The notes under the pieces are model-generated. The model was not told where the DNA came from. It did not search any database and saw only the letters and a list, made by a program, of their open reading frames with translations. Shown in pieces: positions 7,741 through 14,830 of a stretch of DNA of 17,474 bases. The stretch is from Actinomycetota bacterium (GTDB lineage: Bacteria > Actinomycetota > Acidimicrobiia > IMCC26256 > PALSA-610), in assembly GCA_005779345.1 (NCBI GenBank), contig SXJQ01000084.1:1-17474 (forward strand). The letters run 5' to 3'. The position numbers and the translations under genes were made by a program. Numbering within the stretch: the first letter of the stretch is position 1; the number at the start of each line of letters is the position of its first letter.

Positions 7741-7796
7741 CCCGCGGTCCGCAGCCGGCCCGAGCGTCTCCAGCGTCCCGACCCAGCCCGATCGAG

Positions 7797-7822
7797 CGAC
7801 CGCCCTCAGGGGCGGTCGTTTC
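7797..7822 (+). terminator. Rho-independent-type terminator after the bS22 gene
   Basis: A perfect 9-bp stem CGACCGCCC / GGGCGGTCG (7797-7805 and 7810-7818) closes a 4-base TCAG loop and is followed by TTT. It lies in the convergent spacer between the bS22 gene and ispE. The T-run favours plus-strand termination, but the hairpin could also slow minus-strand transcripts leaving ispE. Confidence 0.75.
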
Positions 7823-7852
7823 GCGCCCGGAACCCGCGGCTGCGCATGGACC

Positions 7853-8728
7853 TCAGCGGGCGGTCGATCCCGGCGATCCGGTCCTCGCCGAGGGGATCGT
7901 CGACCCGCACCACACCGTCGGCAGGTAGAGGTCCGCGCGCAGCCGCGCCGCGATCGCCGCGCCGTGGTCGGGGTCGTCGGCGACGACTGCGTAGCTGCTC
8001 CCGCTGCCGAGCATGATGGGGTGTCGGTCGGTCGAGCGCGCCACGGCGTCGCGGAACGCGCCGAGCAGCGGGAACACGGCGTGTGCCGCGGGCTCGAGGT
8101 CGTTGGCGAGGCCGCCGTCGACCAGGTCGCTCTCGAGCACGCGATCCGACCGTGGGCTGCCGAGTTCGTCCCACGCGCGATAGACGAGCGGGGTGTCGCA
8201 GCCGAAGTCGGGCGTCGCGATCACGAGCGTGAGCGATGCGATCCCCGGCGCCGCGACGAGCCGTTCGCCGCGGCCGCGGAGGAATGCGGGTGTGCCGCGC
8301 AGCGCGAACGGCACGTCGGAACCGAGCCGAGCCGCGGCCCGCTCGAGGTCGCGACGCGGGAGCGCGAAATGCTTGCCCAGGAGGGTCAACACCGTCGCGG
8401 CGTCGGCCGAGCCGCCCCCGAGGCCGGCACCCATCGGGATCTGCTTGTGCAGGCGCACGCGGATGCCCGGAAGGTCGGCGGGGAGTCGCGGCCGGAGCAG
8501 GGTGATGGCCTTCGTCGCGAGGTTGTTCGCCGCGCCGGTCGGCGCCGAACCCGCGGGAGCGACGCTGACCGTGTCGCCGCGCCGCTGCGGATACAGCGCG
8601 ATGCGGTCGTTCGGATCGGAGCACGACACGGTCAGCGCGTCGAGCTCGTGGTACCCGTCGGGACGGGTGCCGAGCACGCGGAGCGACAGCGTGACCTTGG
8701 CCGGAGCGCGGCCTCGCAGCACGCGCAT
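7853..8728 (-). CDS. ispE: 4-diphosphocytidyl-2-C-methyl-D-erythritol kinase
   Basis: IspE phosphorylates CDP-methylerythritol with ATP, a middle step of the MEP isoprenoid pathway, and belongs to the GHMP kinases. The protein is about 291 residues from ATG. It has the N-terminal substrate motif RAPAKVTLSLRVLGTRPDGYHEL with K11, the GHMP ATP-binding motif PMGAGLGGGSADAA at 98-111, and LGSDVPFAL with catalytic D138. The C-terminal half contains MLGSGSSYAVVAD. Start choice is uncertain. ATG at 8728 gives the usual N-terminus, while an in-frame GTG at 8752 overlaps the rsmA stop as GTGA, the same junction type as tatD/rsmA, and adds 8 residues. Neither has a strong ribosome binding site. The gene is tightly linked to rsmA, as in many actinobacteria and bacilli. 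Confidence 0.94.
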   Translation of the reverse strand: MRVLRGRAPAKVTLSLRVLGTRPDGYHELDALTVSCSDPNDRIALYPQRRGDTVSVAPAGSAPTGAANNLATKAITLLRPRLPADLPGIRVRLHKQIPMGAGLGGGSADAATVLTLLGKHFALPRRDLERAAARLGSDVPFALRGTPAFLRGRGERLVAAPGIASLTLVIATPDFGCDTPLVYRAWDELGSPRSDRVLESDLVDGGLANDLEPAAHAVFPLLGAFRDAVARSTDRHPIMLGSGSSYAVVADDPDHGAAIAARLRADLYLPTVWCGSTIPSARTGSPGSTAR

Positions 8729-8748
8729 CGGTCGTTCGCCACTGAGGC

Positions 8749-9618
8749 TCACGTCTCGACCCGCCGAACCTGTTCGACCGAAGCGAGCCGCGCGGAGTCG
8801 GCGAGCCGCGCCCAGTCGGCGAGCACGAGCGTCTCGGCGCGCTCCGTCGGCGCGATCGCGGCCGCGTCGAGGATCGCGACGGTCGACGCACCGAGCACCG
8901 GTCGCAGCGACTGGCGCAACATCTTGCGCCGCGTCGCGAATCCCGCGCGCACCAACGCGAACATCCGGTCGGGGTCGGCCACCGCGACCGGCGGTGTCGC
9001 ATGGCGCACGAGCTTCACGAGGGCGGAGTCGACCTTGGGTTGGGGAATGAACACGGTGGGCGGCACGATCCCGACGACGGCGGCGTGGGCGAAGTAGGCG
9101 ACCTTCACGGAAACGGCACCATAGGCCTTGCTGCCCGGCCCCGCCGCGAGACGCTCCCCCACCTCGCGCTGCACCATCACGAGCGCGCGATCGATCCGGG
9201 TCGCGGTCTCGAGCGCGCGGATCACCACGGGCGTCGCGACGTTGTACGGGAGGTTCGCCACCATCGCGACACGGGTACGCGGGGCGAGCAGTGCGTCCCA
9301 GTCCACCGTGAGCGCGTCGGCGACGACGATCTCGACCGGCGCGTCGGCGGGAAGGTTCGCGGCGAGCGCGGGGACGAGGTGCCGATCGAGTTCGACCGCC
9401 GTCACCGACGCGCCCGCCTCGAGGAGGGCGAGGGTGAGGCTGCCGAGCCCGGGCCCGACCTCCACGACGTGGTCGCCGGGTTCGATCCCCGCGTGCCGCA
9501 CGATGCGGCGGGCGGTGTTGGGGTCGGCGAGGAAGTTCTGTCCGAGTGCCCGGCTCGGCTGCAGGCCGTGCGCGGCGAGTGTCGCCTGGATCGTGGCCGG
9601 CGTCAGCAGGTCGCTCAC
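8749..9618 (-). CDS. rsmA: 16S rRNA (adenine1518-N6/adenine1519-N6)-dimethyltransferase
   Basis: RsmA (KsgA) dimethylates two adjacent adenosines in the 3' terminal helix of 16S rRNA late in 30S assembly, using S-adenosylmethionine. The 289-residue protein shows ALGQNFLADPN (24-34), the SAM-binding motif VEVGPGLGSLT (52-62), the acidic ELD after the next strand, and the catalytic NLPY motif at 122-125. It continues with FIPQPKVDSALVKL and the C-terminal helical domain containing FATRRKMLRQSL. The GTG start at 9618 overlaps the tatD stop codon as GTGA, so translation is probably coupled. In mycobacteria rpfB lies between tatD and rsmA, and in bacilli an Rpf-like gene and rnmV do; here both are absent. 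Confidence 0.97.
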   Translation of the reverse strand: MSDLLTPATIQATLAAHGLQPSRALGQNFLADPNTARRIVRHAGIEPGDHVVEVGPGLGSLTLALLEAGASVTAVELDRHLVPALAANLPADAPVEIVVADALTVDWDALLAPRTRVAMVANLPYNVATPVVIRALETATRIDRALVMVQREVGERLAAGPGSKAYGAVSVKVAYFAHAAVVGIVPPTVFIPQPKVDSALVKLVRHATPPVAVADPDRMFALVRAGFATRRKMLRQSLRPVLGASTVAILDAAAIAPTERAETLVLADWARLADSARLASVEQVRRVET

Positions 9619-10370
9619 CGCGCGACGAGCCCGAACATCTCGGTCGCGTTCGCCGTCGTGATCGCGGCGACCGTTTCGGCCGACTCGTCGCGCGCCGCGG
9701 CGACGGCGGCGCCCACGTACGGGAGGAAGGCTGGTTCGTTCGGCTTGCCCCGATGGGGAACCGGCGCGAGGTAGGGGGCGTCGGTCTCGACGAGCAGGCG
9801 GTCGGCGGGGGTGATCGCCGCGGCCGCGCGGAGTTCGTCGGCCGTCTTGACACTGACGATGCCCGAGAACGACAGCGTGCAGCCGCGCTCGAGCGCCGCC
9901 GCCGCCTCGGGGCGTCCGCCCGTGAAGCAGTGGAACACCGTACGGCGGGGCACGCCACCCGAATCGAGCGCGGCGAACGTGGCATCCCACGCGTCGCGCG
10001 AGTGGATCACGAGCGGAAGGTCGAGTTCGTGGGCGAGCTCGATCTGCGCCGCGAACGCCCGGGCCTGCTCCTCGCGAGGTGAGTGTTCGTAGAACAGGTC
10101 GAAGCCGGCTTCGCCGACGCCGACGACCTTCGTTCCTTGGCGCGCGAGCGCGACGAGCGCGTCCCACTCGGCGTCGAGCCGGTTCGCCTCGTGCGGATGC
10201 AGGCCGACCGTCGCGTAGACGTCGTCGTGCACCGCGGCGAGTTCCACGGCCCGGCGCGAGGTCTCGAGGTCGCAACCCACGACGACGAACGCCGCGACCC
10301 CAGCCGCGCGGGCGCGGTCGAGCGAGCCGGCGTCTTCGGTATGGCAGTGCGCGTCGATCCAGCGCGTCAT
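9615..10370 (-). CDS. tatD: TatD family metal-dependent hydrolase (DNase)
   Basis: TatD proteins are metal-dependent nucleases of the amidohydrolase superfamily. The 251-residue protein carries the expected metal ligands: DAHCHT (H8, H10), GEAGFD (E87), VIHSRDA (H123), FHCFTGG (H147) and ETDAPYLAP (D197). Length and motif order match the family. ATG at 10370 overlaps the metG stop as ATGA, and the stop overlaps the rsmA GTG start, so metG-tatD-rsmA form one translationally coupled run. The cellular role may be DNA repair or turnover of nucleic acid ends; the sequence does not decide this. The frame is open upstream, but those residues belong to metG read out of frame. Confidence 0.95.
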   Translation of the reverse strand: MTRWIDAHCHTEDAGSLDRARAAGVAAFVVVGCDLETSRRAVELAAVHDDVYATVGLHPHEANRLDAEWDALVALARQGTKVVGVGEAGFDLFYEHSPREEQARAFAAQIELAHELDLPLVIHSRDAWDATFAALDSGGVPRRTVFHCFTGGRPEAAAALERGCTLSFSGIVSVKTADELRAAAAITPADRLLVETDAPYLAPVPHRGKPNEPAFLPYVGAAVAAARDESAETVAAITTANATEMFGLVAR

Positions 10371-11908
10371 GCTTCGATGCGCGGGAACAACGGCGCGCCC
10401 TTGTCGAGCACGTTGCCCGCCGGCAGCCCGCCCCACGCCGACGCGGCGGGAAGGCGTTGGTCGTCGGGTCGGCCGGGCAGCCCGAGCCGGCGCCACAACT
10501 CCGCGGCCGCGTTGGGGATCACGGGCGAGGTGAGCAACGCGATGATGCGCAAGACCTCGAGGCAGTCGCCGAGCACGTCGGCGGTCGCGTCGGCGTCACC
10601 TGCCTTGTGGAGCGCCCAGGGTGCGCTGTCTTCGATGTAGGAGTTCGTCGCACGGATCAAGTCCCACACCGCCGCGAGCCCCGAGGCGAAGTCGAGGCGG
10701 GCGAACGCGTCGGCCTGCGCGGCGAACGTGTCGGCGGCCTGCTCGCGCAACGGCCCGTCGGCGCGACGATCCGGCACGATCCCGCCGCAGTAGTTGACGG
10801 CCATGTTGAGCACGCGGTTCGCGAGATTGCCGAAGTTGTTGGCGAGATCGGAGTTGTAGCGCGCGACCATCGACTCGTAGCTGAAGTCGCCGTCGGGACC
10901 GAAACGCTGGTCGGCCATGAAGTGATAGCGGTAGCCGTCGACGCCGAAGTCCGCGATGAGGTCGTGCGGGAAGATCTGGTTGAGCTTCGTCTTGCTCATC
11001 TTCTCGCCGCCGACGAGCAGCCAGCCATGTGCGAACACGCACCGCGGCGGTTCGAGCCCACCGGCCATCAGCATCGCGGGCCAGTAGATCGCGTGGAAGC
11101 GCAAGATGTCCTTGCCGATGAGGTGGTAGTCGACGGGCCACCAACGATCGAAGCGCTCGGGATCGCTGCCGTATCCGACCGCGGTGCAGTAGTTGAACAG
11201 CGCGTCGAACCACACATAGGTGACGTGGTCGGGATCCCACGGCAGCGGGATGCCCCAGTCGATCGACGTGCGGCTCATCGAGAAGTCGCGCAGCCCTTGC
11301 TTGATGAAGCCGATGACCTCGTTGCGCCGCCCCTCGGGCTGCATGGCTTCGGGGTGCGCTTCGTAGTGGTCGAGCAGCCGCTGCCCGAACTCGGAGAGCT
11401 TGAAGAAGTAGTTCTCCTCCACGACGTGATCGACCGGTCGGTCGTGGATCGGGCAGTTGCCCGCGACGAGATCGTCGTCGGTGTAGTACGCCTCGCAGGG
11501 CACGCAATAGAGGCCCTCGTACGTACCCTTCACGATGTAACCGTTGTCGTACACGCGTTGGAGGAACGCTTGCACGGCAGCGCGGTGACGTGGCTCGGTG
11601 GTGCGGATGAAATCGTCGTTCGCGATCTGCAACTCGCGCCAGGTGTCGACGAACCGGGCCGAGGTCGCGTCGGCCCACTCCTGCGGCGTGACGCCGCGGG
11701 CCTCGGCGGCCCGCTGCACCTTGAGCCCGTGCTCGTCGGTGCCCGTGAGGTAGTGGACCTCGTCACCGAACAAACGTCGCCAGCGCGTGATCACGTCGCC
11801 CGCCACGGTCGTGTACGCATGCCCGATGTGGGGCACGTCGTTGACGTAGTAGATGGGCGTCGTCACATAGAAGCGGGCGGGCAGATCGGCGGGGAGGGGG
11901 TCGGGCAC
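10367..11908 (-). CDS. metG: Methionine--tRNA ligase
   Basis: MetRS charges tRNA-Met with methionine. The 513-residue protein has a perfect HIGH motif at residues 27-30 (DVPHIGHAYT), the GTDEHG segment at 56-61, and KMSK at 303-306 in GGEKMSKTK. A single zinc-knuckle insertion is formed by C135-x2-C138 and C152-x2-H155, so one ligand is probably histidine. The alpha-helical anticodon domain follows, with FGNLANRVLNM. The C-terminal tRNA-binding (EMAP-like) extension of some bacterial MetRSs is absent. The start is GTG at 11908 (protein VPDPLPADLPARFYVTTPIYYVND); no other in-frame start before the Rossmann fold fits. The gene is divergent from the AbrB gene, leaving about 70 bases for two opposing promoters, and overlaps tatD by 4 bases. 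Confidence 0.97.
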   Translation of the reverse strand: MPDPLPADLPARFYVTTPIYYVNDVPHIGHAYTTVAGDVITRWRRLFGDEVHYLTGTDEHGLKVQRAAEARGVTPQEWADATSARFVDTWRELQIANDDFIRTTEPRHRAAVQAFLQRVYDNGYIVKGTYEGLYCVPCEAYYTDDDLVAGNCPIHDRPVDHVVEENYFFKLSEFGQRLLDHYEAHPEAMQPEGRRNEVIGFIKQGLRDFSMSRTSIDWGIPLPWDPDHVTYVWFDALFNYCTAVGYGSDPERFDRWWPVDYHLIGKDILRFHAIYWPAMLMAGGLEPPRCVFAHGWLLVGGEKMSKTKLNQIFPHDLIADFGVDGYRYHFMADQRFGPDGDFSYESMVARYNSDLANNFGNLANRVLNMAVNYCGGIVPDRRADGPLREQAADTFAAQADAFARLDFASGLAAVWDLIRATNSYIEDSAPWALHKAGDADATADVLGDCLEVLRIIALLTSPVIPNAAAELWRRLGLPGRPDDQRLPAASAWGGLPAGNVLDKGAPLFPRIEA

Positions 11909-11964
11909 CCGTCCATTCTGCCCGGTGGGACCCGGTTCCCCCGCTTTCTTTGCGGTCCGGTCGT

Positions 11965-11981
11965 TACGATCACGGTCGTGA
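11965..11981 (+). promoter_or_regulatory. Candidate leaderless promoter and palindrome at the abrB-like start
   Basis: TACGAT at 11965-11970 fits the -10 consensus TANNNT and ends 7 bases before the GTG at 11978, the spacing seen for leaderless actinobacterial genes. The inverted repeat TCACG-GT-CGTGA at 11970-11981 straddles the predicted transcription start and start codon. It could be an autoregulatory site. No clear -35 hexamer is visible. Confidence 0.4.
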
Positions 11982-12265
11982 CGCTCCCCGGCCCGACGCC
12001 GACCCCACCGCCGTCGATGCTCACTGCGATGGGAACCGCCCGGCGGATCGACGCGCTCGGCCGGGTCGTGGTGCCCGTGGAGATGCGACGCATGCTCGGG
12101 ATCGACGAAGGCGACCTGCTCGACATCCACGTCGAGGACGCGCGGATCGTGATGGCACGCATCGAGCACCGTTGCGTGTTCTGCAACTCCAACGACGAGT
12201 TGCGGGCCTATCGCGACCGGCTCGTGTGTCGGAACTGCGTCGACGCCCTCACCGCGCCGGCTTGA
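11978..12265 (+). CDS. AbrB/SpoVT-type transcriptional regulator with C-terminal zinc-ribbon-like tail
   Basis: The core (ARRIDALGRVVVPVEMRRML, then GIDEGDLLDIHVEDARIV) is a swapped-hairpin AbrB DNA-binding domain very like the N-terminal domain of Bacillus AbrB. The C-terminal part carries CVFC and CRNC pairs 15 residues apart (C66, C69, C84, C87 from the GTG), a probable zinc ribbon in place of the Bacillus AbrB dimerisation domain. I recall similar cysteine tails in clostridial AbrB proteins. Three starts are possible: GTG 11978 (95 aa), ATG 12017 (82 aa) and ATG 12029 (78 aa). None has a Shine-Dalgarno sequence; the GTG is listed because only it sits at leaderless distance from a -10 element. 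It would add a Pro/Thr-rich N-terminus. The gene is inverted relative to metG and rsmI, as abrB is in B. subtilis. Its 3' end overlaps rsmI by 17 bases. The target genes are unknown. Confidence 0.85.
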   Translation: MTLPGPTPTPPPSMLTAMGTARRIDALGRVVVPVEMRRMLGIDEGDLLDIHVEDARIVMARIEHRCVFCNSNDELRAYRDRLVCRNCVDALTAPA

Positions 12266-13082
12266 TCTCGAGCGCTCGTTCGTAGACCCGCCGCTTGGCG
12301 ACGCCGAGCGACGCCGCGACGTCGGTCGCAGCGTCGCGGGCACTGGCCCCCGCCGCGAACTCGTCGCGCAATGCCGCGTCGATCGTCTCGTCGTCGGCAA
12401 CAGCGCGCTCGGGTGCACCGGCCACCACGATCACGCACTCGCCGCGCGGTTCGATGCCGGCGAGATCGCCGAGCGTGCCGCGGACGACCTCCTCGAACTT
12501 CTTCGTGAGTTCGCGCACGACCGCGGCGCGGCGCTCGGGACCGCAGACCGCGGCAAGATCGGCGATCGTGGCCGCGACCCGGCTGGGCGCCTCGAACACG
12601 ATCGAGGTCGCGTCGCTGCGAGCGATCGCAGTGAGCCGCGCCCGGCGTTCGGGGCCCTTGCGGGCGAGAAAGCCCTCGAAGGCGAAGCGAGCCGTCGGGA
12701 GCCCCGAGACCACGAGCGCACCGATCGCGGCGCTCGGGCCGGGCACGACCGACACCGGCAGGTCGGCCGCGGCGCACGCCGCGACGAGCCGCTCCCCCGG
12801 ATCGGAGACACCCGGCATGCCGGCGTCGCTCGCGTACGCGACGGTGCGGCCCGCGCGCAGCACCTCGACGAGTCGCGCTGCGGCCTGCGCCTCGTTGTGC
12901 GCCTGCACCGCGTGGAGCCGGGCACCGGTGATGCCGGCGTGGGTGAGGAGCACGCGGGTGCGGCGGGTGTCCTCGCACCAGATCTCGTCGGCCGAACGGA
13001 GCGCCTCGATCGCGCGCGGCGACAGGTCGCCGAGGTTGCCGAGCGGGGTCGCGACGAGGACGAGCGTTCCCGGACCCGTCAT
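12249..13082 (-). CDS. rsmI: 16S rRNA (cytidine1402-2'-O)-methyltransferase
   Basis: RsmI 2'-O-methylates C1402 of 16S rRNA in the P-site region with S-adenosylmethionine. The 277-residue protein starts MTGPGTLVLVATPLGNLGDLS, the family hallmark, followed by the CEDTRRTRVLL motif, ASDAGMPGVSDPG (near 95-107), VVPGPSA and FEGFLARKG. The C-terminal extension (about 230-277) with GVAKRRVYERALEIK is the usual small helical domain. ATG at 13082 overlaps the upstream DUF192 stop codon as ATGA. The final 17 bases overlap the 3' end of the convergent AbrB-type gene. Confidence 0.96.
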   Translation of the reverse strand: MTGPGTLVLVATPLGNLGDLSPRAIEALRSADEIWCEDTRRTRVLLTHAGITGARLHAVQAHNEAQAAARLVEVLRAGRTVAYASDAGMPGVSDPGERLVAACAAADLPVSVVPGPSAAIGALVVSGLPTARFAFEGFLARKGPERRARLTAIARSDATSIVFEAPSRVAATIADLAAVCGPERRAAVVRELTKKFEEVVRGTLGDLAGIEPRGECVIVVAGAPERAVADDETIDAALRDEFAAGASARDAATDVAASLGVAKRRVYERALEIKPAR

Positions 13083-13408
13083 TGACGCACTTCGACGAGG
13101 TCGCCGGGGAGCAACCGCCACCGGTCGAACGCTCCGGCGCATGCCTCGATCGCGAAATACGCGCGGGGCACCGGGCGCGACAGCCGTCCGGGGCGCAATG
13201 TCGCGGTGTGGAGCACGAAGCCGTCGCGATCGCAGAACGCGACATCGATCGGGAACTGCATCCGGAAGGAGTGGACCTGCCGGCACGGTCGCAACACGAG
13301 CACGCCGTCGACGAAGTCGCGGCCCATCAATCCCCGGCGACGCGACCGGCGGGTGACCGCCACCTCGGCCGCCGCCAGCACTTCTTCGCCGCGCACCAAC
13401 CAGGCCAT
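13079..13408 (-). CDS. DUF192 (UPF0127) family protein
   Basis: The 109-residue protein matches the DUF192 fold: an N-terminal strand, the SRRRGLMGRDF motif, then HSFRMQFPIDVAFCDRDGFVLH, and the end segment YFAIEACAGAFDRWRLLPGDLVEV. DUF192 has no established enzymatic role that I know of. Many members have a signal peptide; this one has none and is probably cytoplasmic. ATG at 13408 is the only start that leaves a family-like N-terminus (MAWLVRGEEVLAAAEVA). Its stop codon overlaps the rsmI start as ATGA, so it is probably coupled to rsmI. A 47-base gap separates it from the acetyltransferase gene upstream on the same strand, so it may be transcribed from there. Confidence 0.85.
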   Translation of the reverse strand: MAWLVRGEEVLAAAEVAVTRRSRRRGLMGRDFVDGVLVLRPCRQVHSFRMQFPIDVAFCDRDGFVLHTATLRPGRLSRPVPRAYFAIEACAGAFDRWRLLPGDLVEVRQ

Positions 13409-13455
13409 ACGCCTCGCAGCGTACCGAGCCGGTCGGCGACCGCCCGGCGCGGTCG

Positions 13456-14286
13456 TCAGCCGCGGTTCGCGGTCATCCAAGCGACGGCGAAGTCGACGAT
13501 CGCACGGACCCGACACAGCCGCGCTTCGGCGAGCGCGACCCGGCCGCGCTGCTCGCCGCCGGTCGCCGCGAACGCTTCGCCGATCGACTCGAAGTCGTCG
13601 GCGACGAGGTCGAGATCGGTGTAGCTGACCCACCGCCGTTCACCATCGACCATGAGCGCGACCCCCTCGGTCGTCTCCATCTTGGCCGGCCAGGTCGCCC
13701 GATACTCGGCGAGGTGCAGCGCCGTGTCGTTCGCGTGGCCGACGCCGAGCAGCAGGACCTGCGCGTCGAGGTCGTACAAGCGAGCGATCGGTGATCCCTC
13801 GCCCAACGCCGGGCTCAGCGCGTGATCGCGGGCGATCTCGGCGGCACACGGACCGTTGGCCGCGAGCGACAGCACCGGATGCGCGCTGCGCACCGTTGCG
13901 CGATGGTGACGGAAGCAGTCGACGATCGCCCCCATCTCGCGGCACGGAGTCAGGTCGGGATCGAACACGGGCGTCGCGGCGCGGATCACGTCGACCCACG
14001 CGTCGGGCACCGGCGGATGCTCCCAACCGGCGGGATCGGTGAGCTGGCCGGAGTGGGTCGGCATCACGAGCGTGCCCGCAGGCCCGACCGCGGCGAACAG
14101 CGCCTCGACGACGGCTTGCGCGCCGCCCGCGACCCAGCCCAGCGCGGCGAGCGACGAGTGCACCATCAGGACTTCCCCGGGCACGACGCCGCCGGACTCG
14201 ACACCGAGCGCCACGAGATCGGCCGTCAACGATGCGACGGTCGTCGGCGACGGCGTCCGATCGATCAACTCCTGCTCACGCGACAT
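13456..14286 (-). CDS. AAC(3)-family aminoglycoside N-acetyltransferase-like protein
   Basis: The 276-residue protein belongs to the antibiotic N-acetyltransferase family typified by AAC(3), which acetylates the 3-amino group of aminoglycosides with acetyl-CoA. Recognisable motifs are LMVHSSLAALGWVAGGAQ (40-57), GTLVMPTHS (71-79), RSAHPVLSLAANGP (133-146), LGEGSPIARLYDLDAQVLLLG (161-181) and GHANDTALHLAEYRA (183-197), the last holding the conserved acid/His cluster of the family. Length is typical. Many chromosomal members have no proven resistance role and may act on other amines, so resistance should not be assumed. ATG at 14286 is used; an out-of-frame ATG lies 8 bases upstream and no strong ribosome binding site is visible. 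It sits at the boundary between the conserved block and the accessory segment. Confidence 0.88.
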   Translation of the reverse strand: MSREQELIDRTPSPTTVASLTADLVALGVESGGVVPGEVLMVHSSLAALGWVAGGAQAVVEALFAAVGPAGTLVMPTHSGQLTDPAGWEHPPVPDAWVDVIRAATPVFDPDLTPCREMGAIVDCFRHHRATVRSAHPVLSLAANGPCAAEIARDHALSPALGEGSPIARLYDLDAQVLLLGVGHANDTALHLAEYRATWPAKMETTEGVALMVDGERRWVSYTDLDLVADDFESIGEAFAATGGEQRGRVALAEARLCRVRAIVDFAVAWMTANRG

Positions 14287-14407
14287 GACGCCATGCTCGC
14301 AGAGTCGCCGCCGCGAAACCTTGCCTTCGCAGCACGCGTGCGCGGACCTCGTACTGACGGGTGATCGTGATCACGAGGTGTGAACTTCCGGTTCGGGATC
14401 CGGGCCG

Positions 14408-14830
14408 TCAACCAGTGAGCGCGACCGGCAGACCCTGTGCTCGTGCTGCAGCGGCCAGGTTGTTGTCGCCGGTGACCAGGACGAGTTCGGCATCGAACGC
14501 GGCCATGGCGGCGGCGAGGTGAACGGCGTCGTAGCCGCGCAGCTGGTGGGCTTGGGCGACGTCGCCAGCGTTGCGGGCCAACTGGGCGGTGATCTCGACG
14601 TGGTCGATCTCGGTGATGATCGTCTCCAACTCCGCGACGGCGACGTCGTGCTGGCGCTTGGTGATTCGTCCCACCCGTTCAGCTCGCGCGAGCGCGGCAC
14701 GCGCTTCCGGGTAGAGCAGACGGACGCTGACGCTGCGGGCGGCTTCGTTCCACATTCGCGCGCAGGTAGCCGACGAAGGCTCGCCGATCAGCAACGGGAT
14801 CACCGCGGAGGTGTCGAAGTAGGCGATCAC
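14408..14830 (-). CDS. PIN-domain toxin, VapC type (pair 1)
   Basis: This 140-residue PIN-domain protein is a likely Mg2+-dependent ribonuclease toxin. The acidic active-site residues are in place: D6 (YFDTSAVIPLL), E42 (LYPEARAAL), D101 (LRGYDAVHLAAAM) and D122 (LVTGDNNLAAAA). The motif RGYDAVHLA is characteristic of one VapC subgroup. The GTG start at 14830 overlaps the antitoxin stop as GTGA, the usual toxin-antitoxin arrangement with the antitoxin first. The RNA target cannot be predicted. No truncation is seen, so the toxin is probably functional. Confidence 0.92.
   Translation of the reverse strand: MIAYFDTSAVIPLLIGEPSSATCARMWNEAARSVSVRLLYPEARAALARAERVGRITKRQHDVAVAELETIITEIDHVEITAQLARNAGDVAQAHQLRGYDAVHLAAAMAAFDAELVLVTGDNNLAAAARAQGLPVALTG

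Noticed and set aside
10079..12265. A 728-codon plus-strand open frame across tatD and metG
   Set aside because: It is a shadow of high-GC minus-strand genes; only its last 80-95 codons (the AbrB-type gene) are real.
14366..14375. CGTGATCACG palindrome upstream of the acetyltransferase
   Set aside because: A single 10-bp palindrome without a matching promoter; too weak to call an operator.
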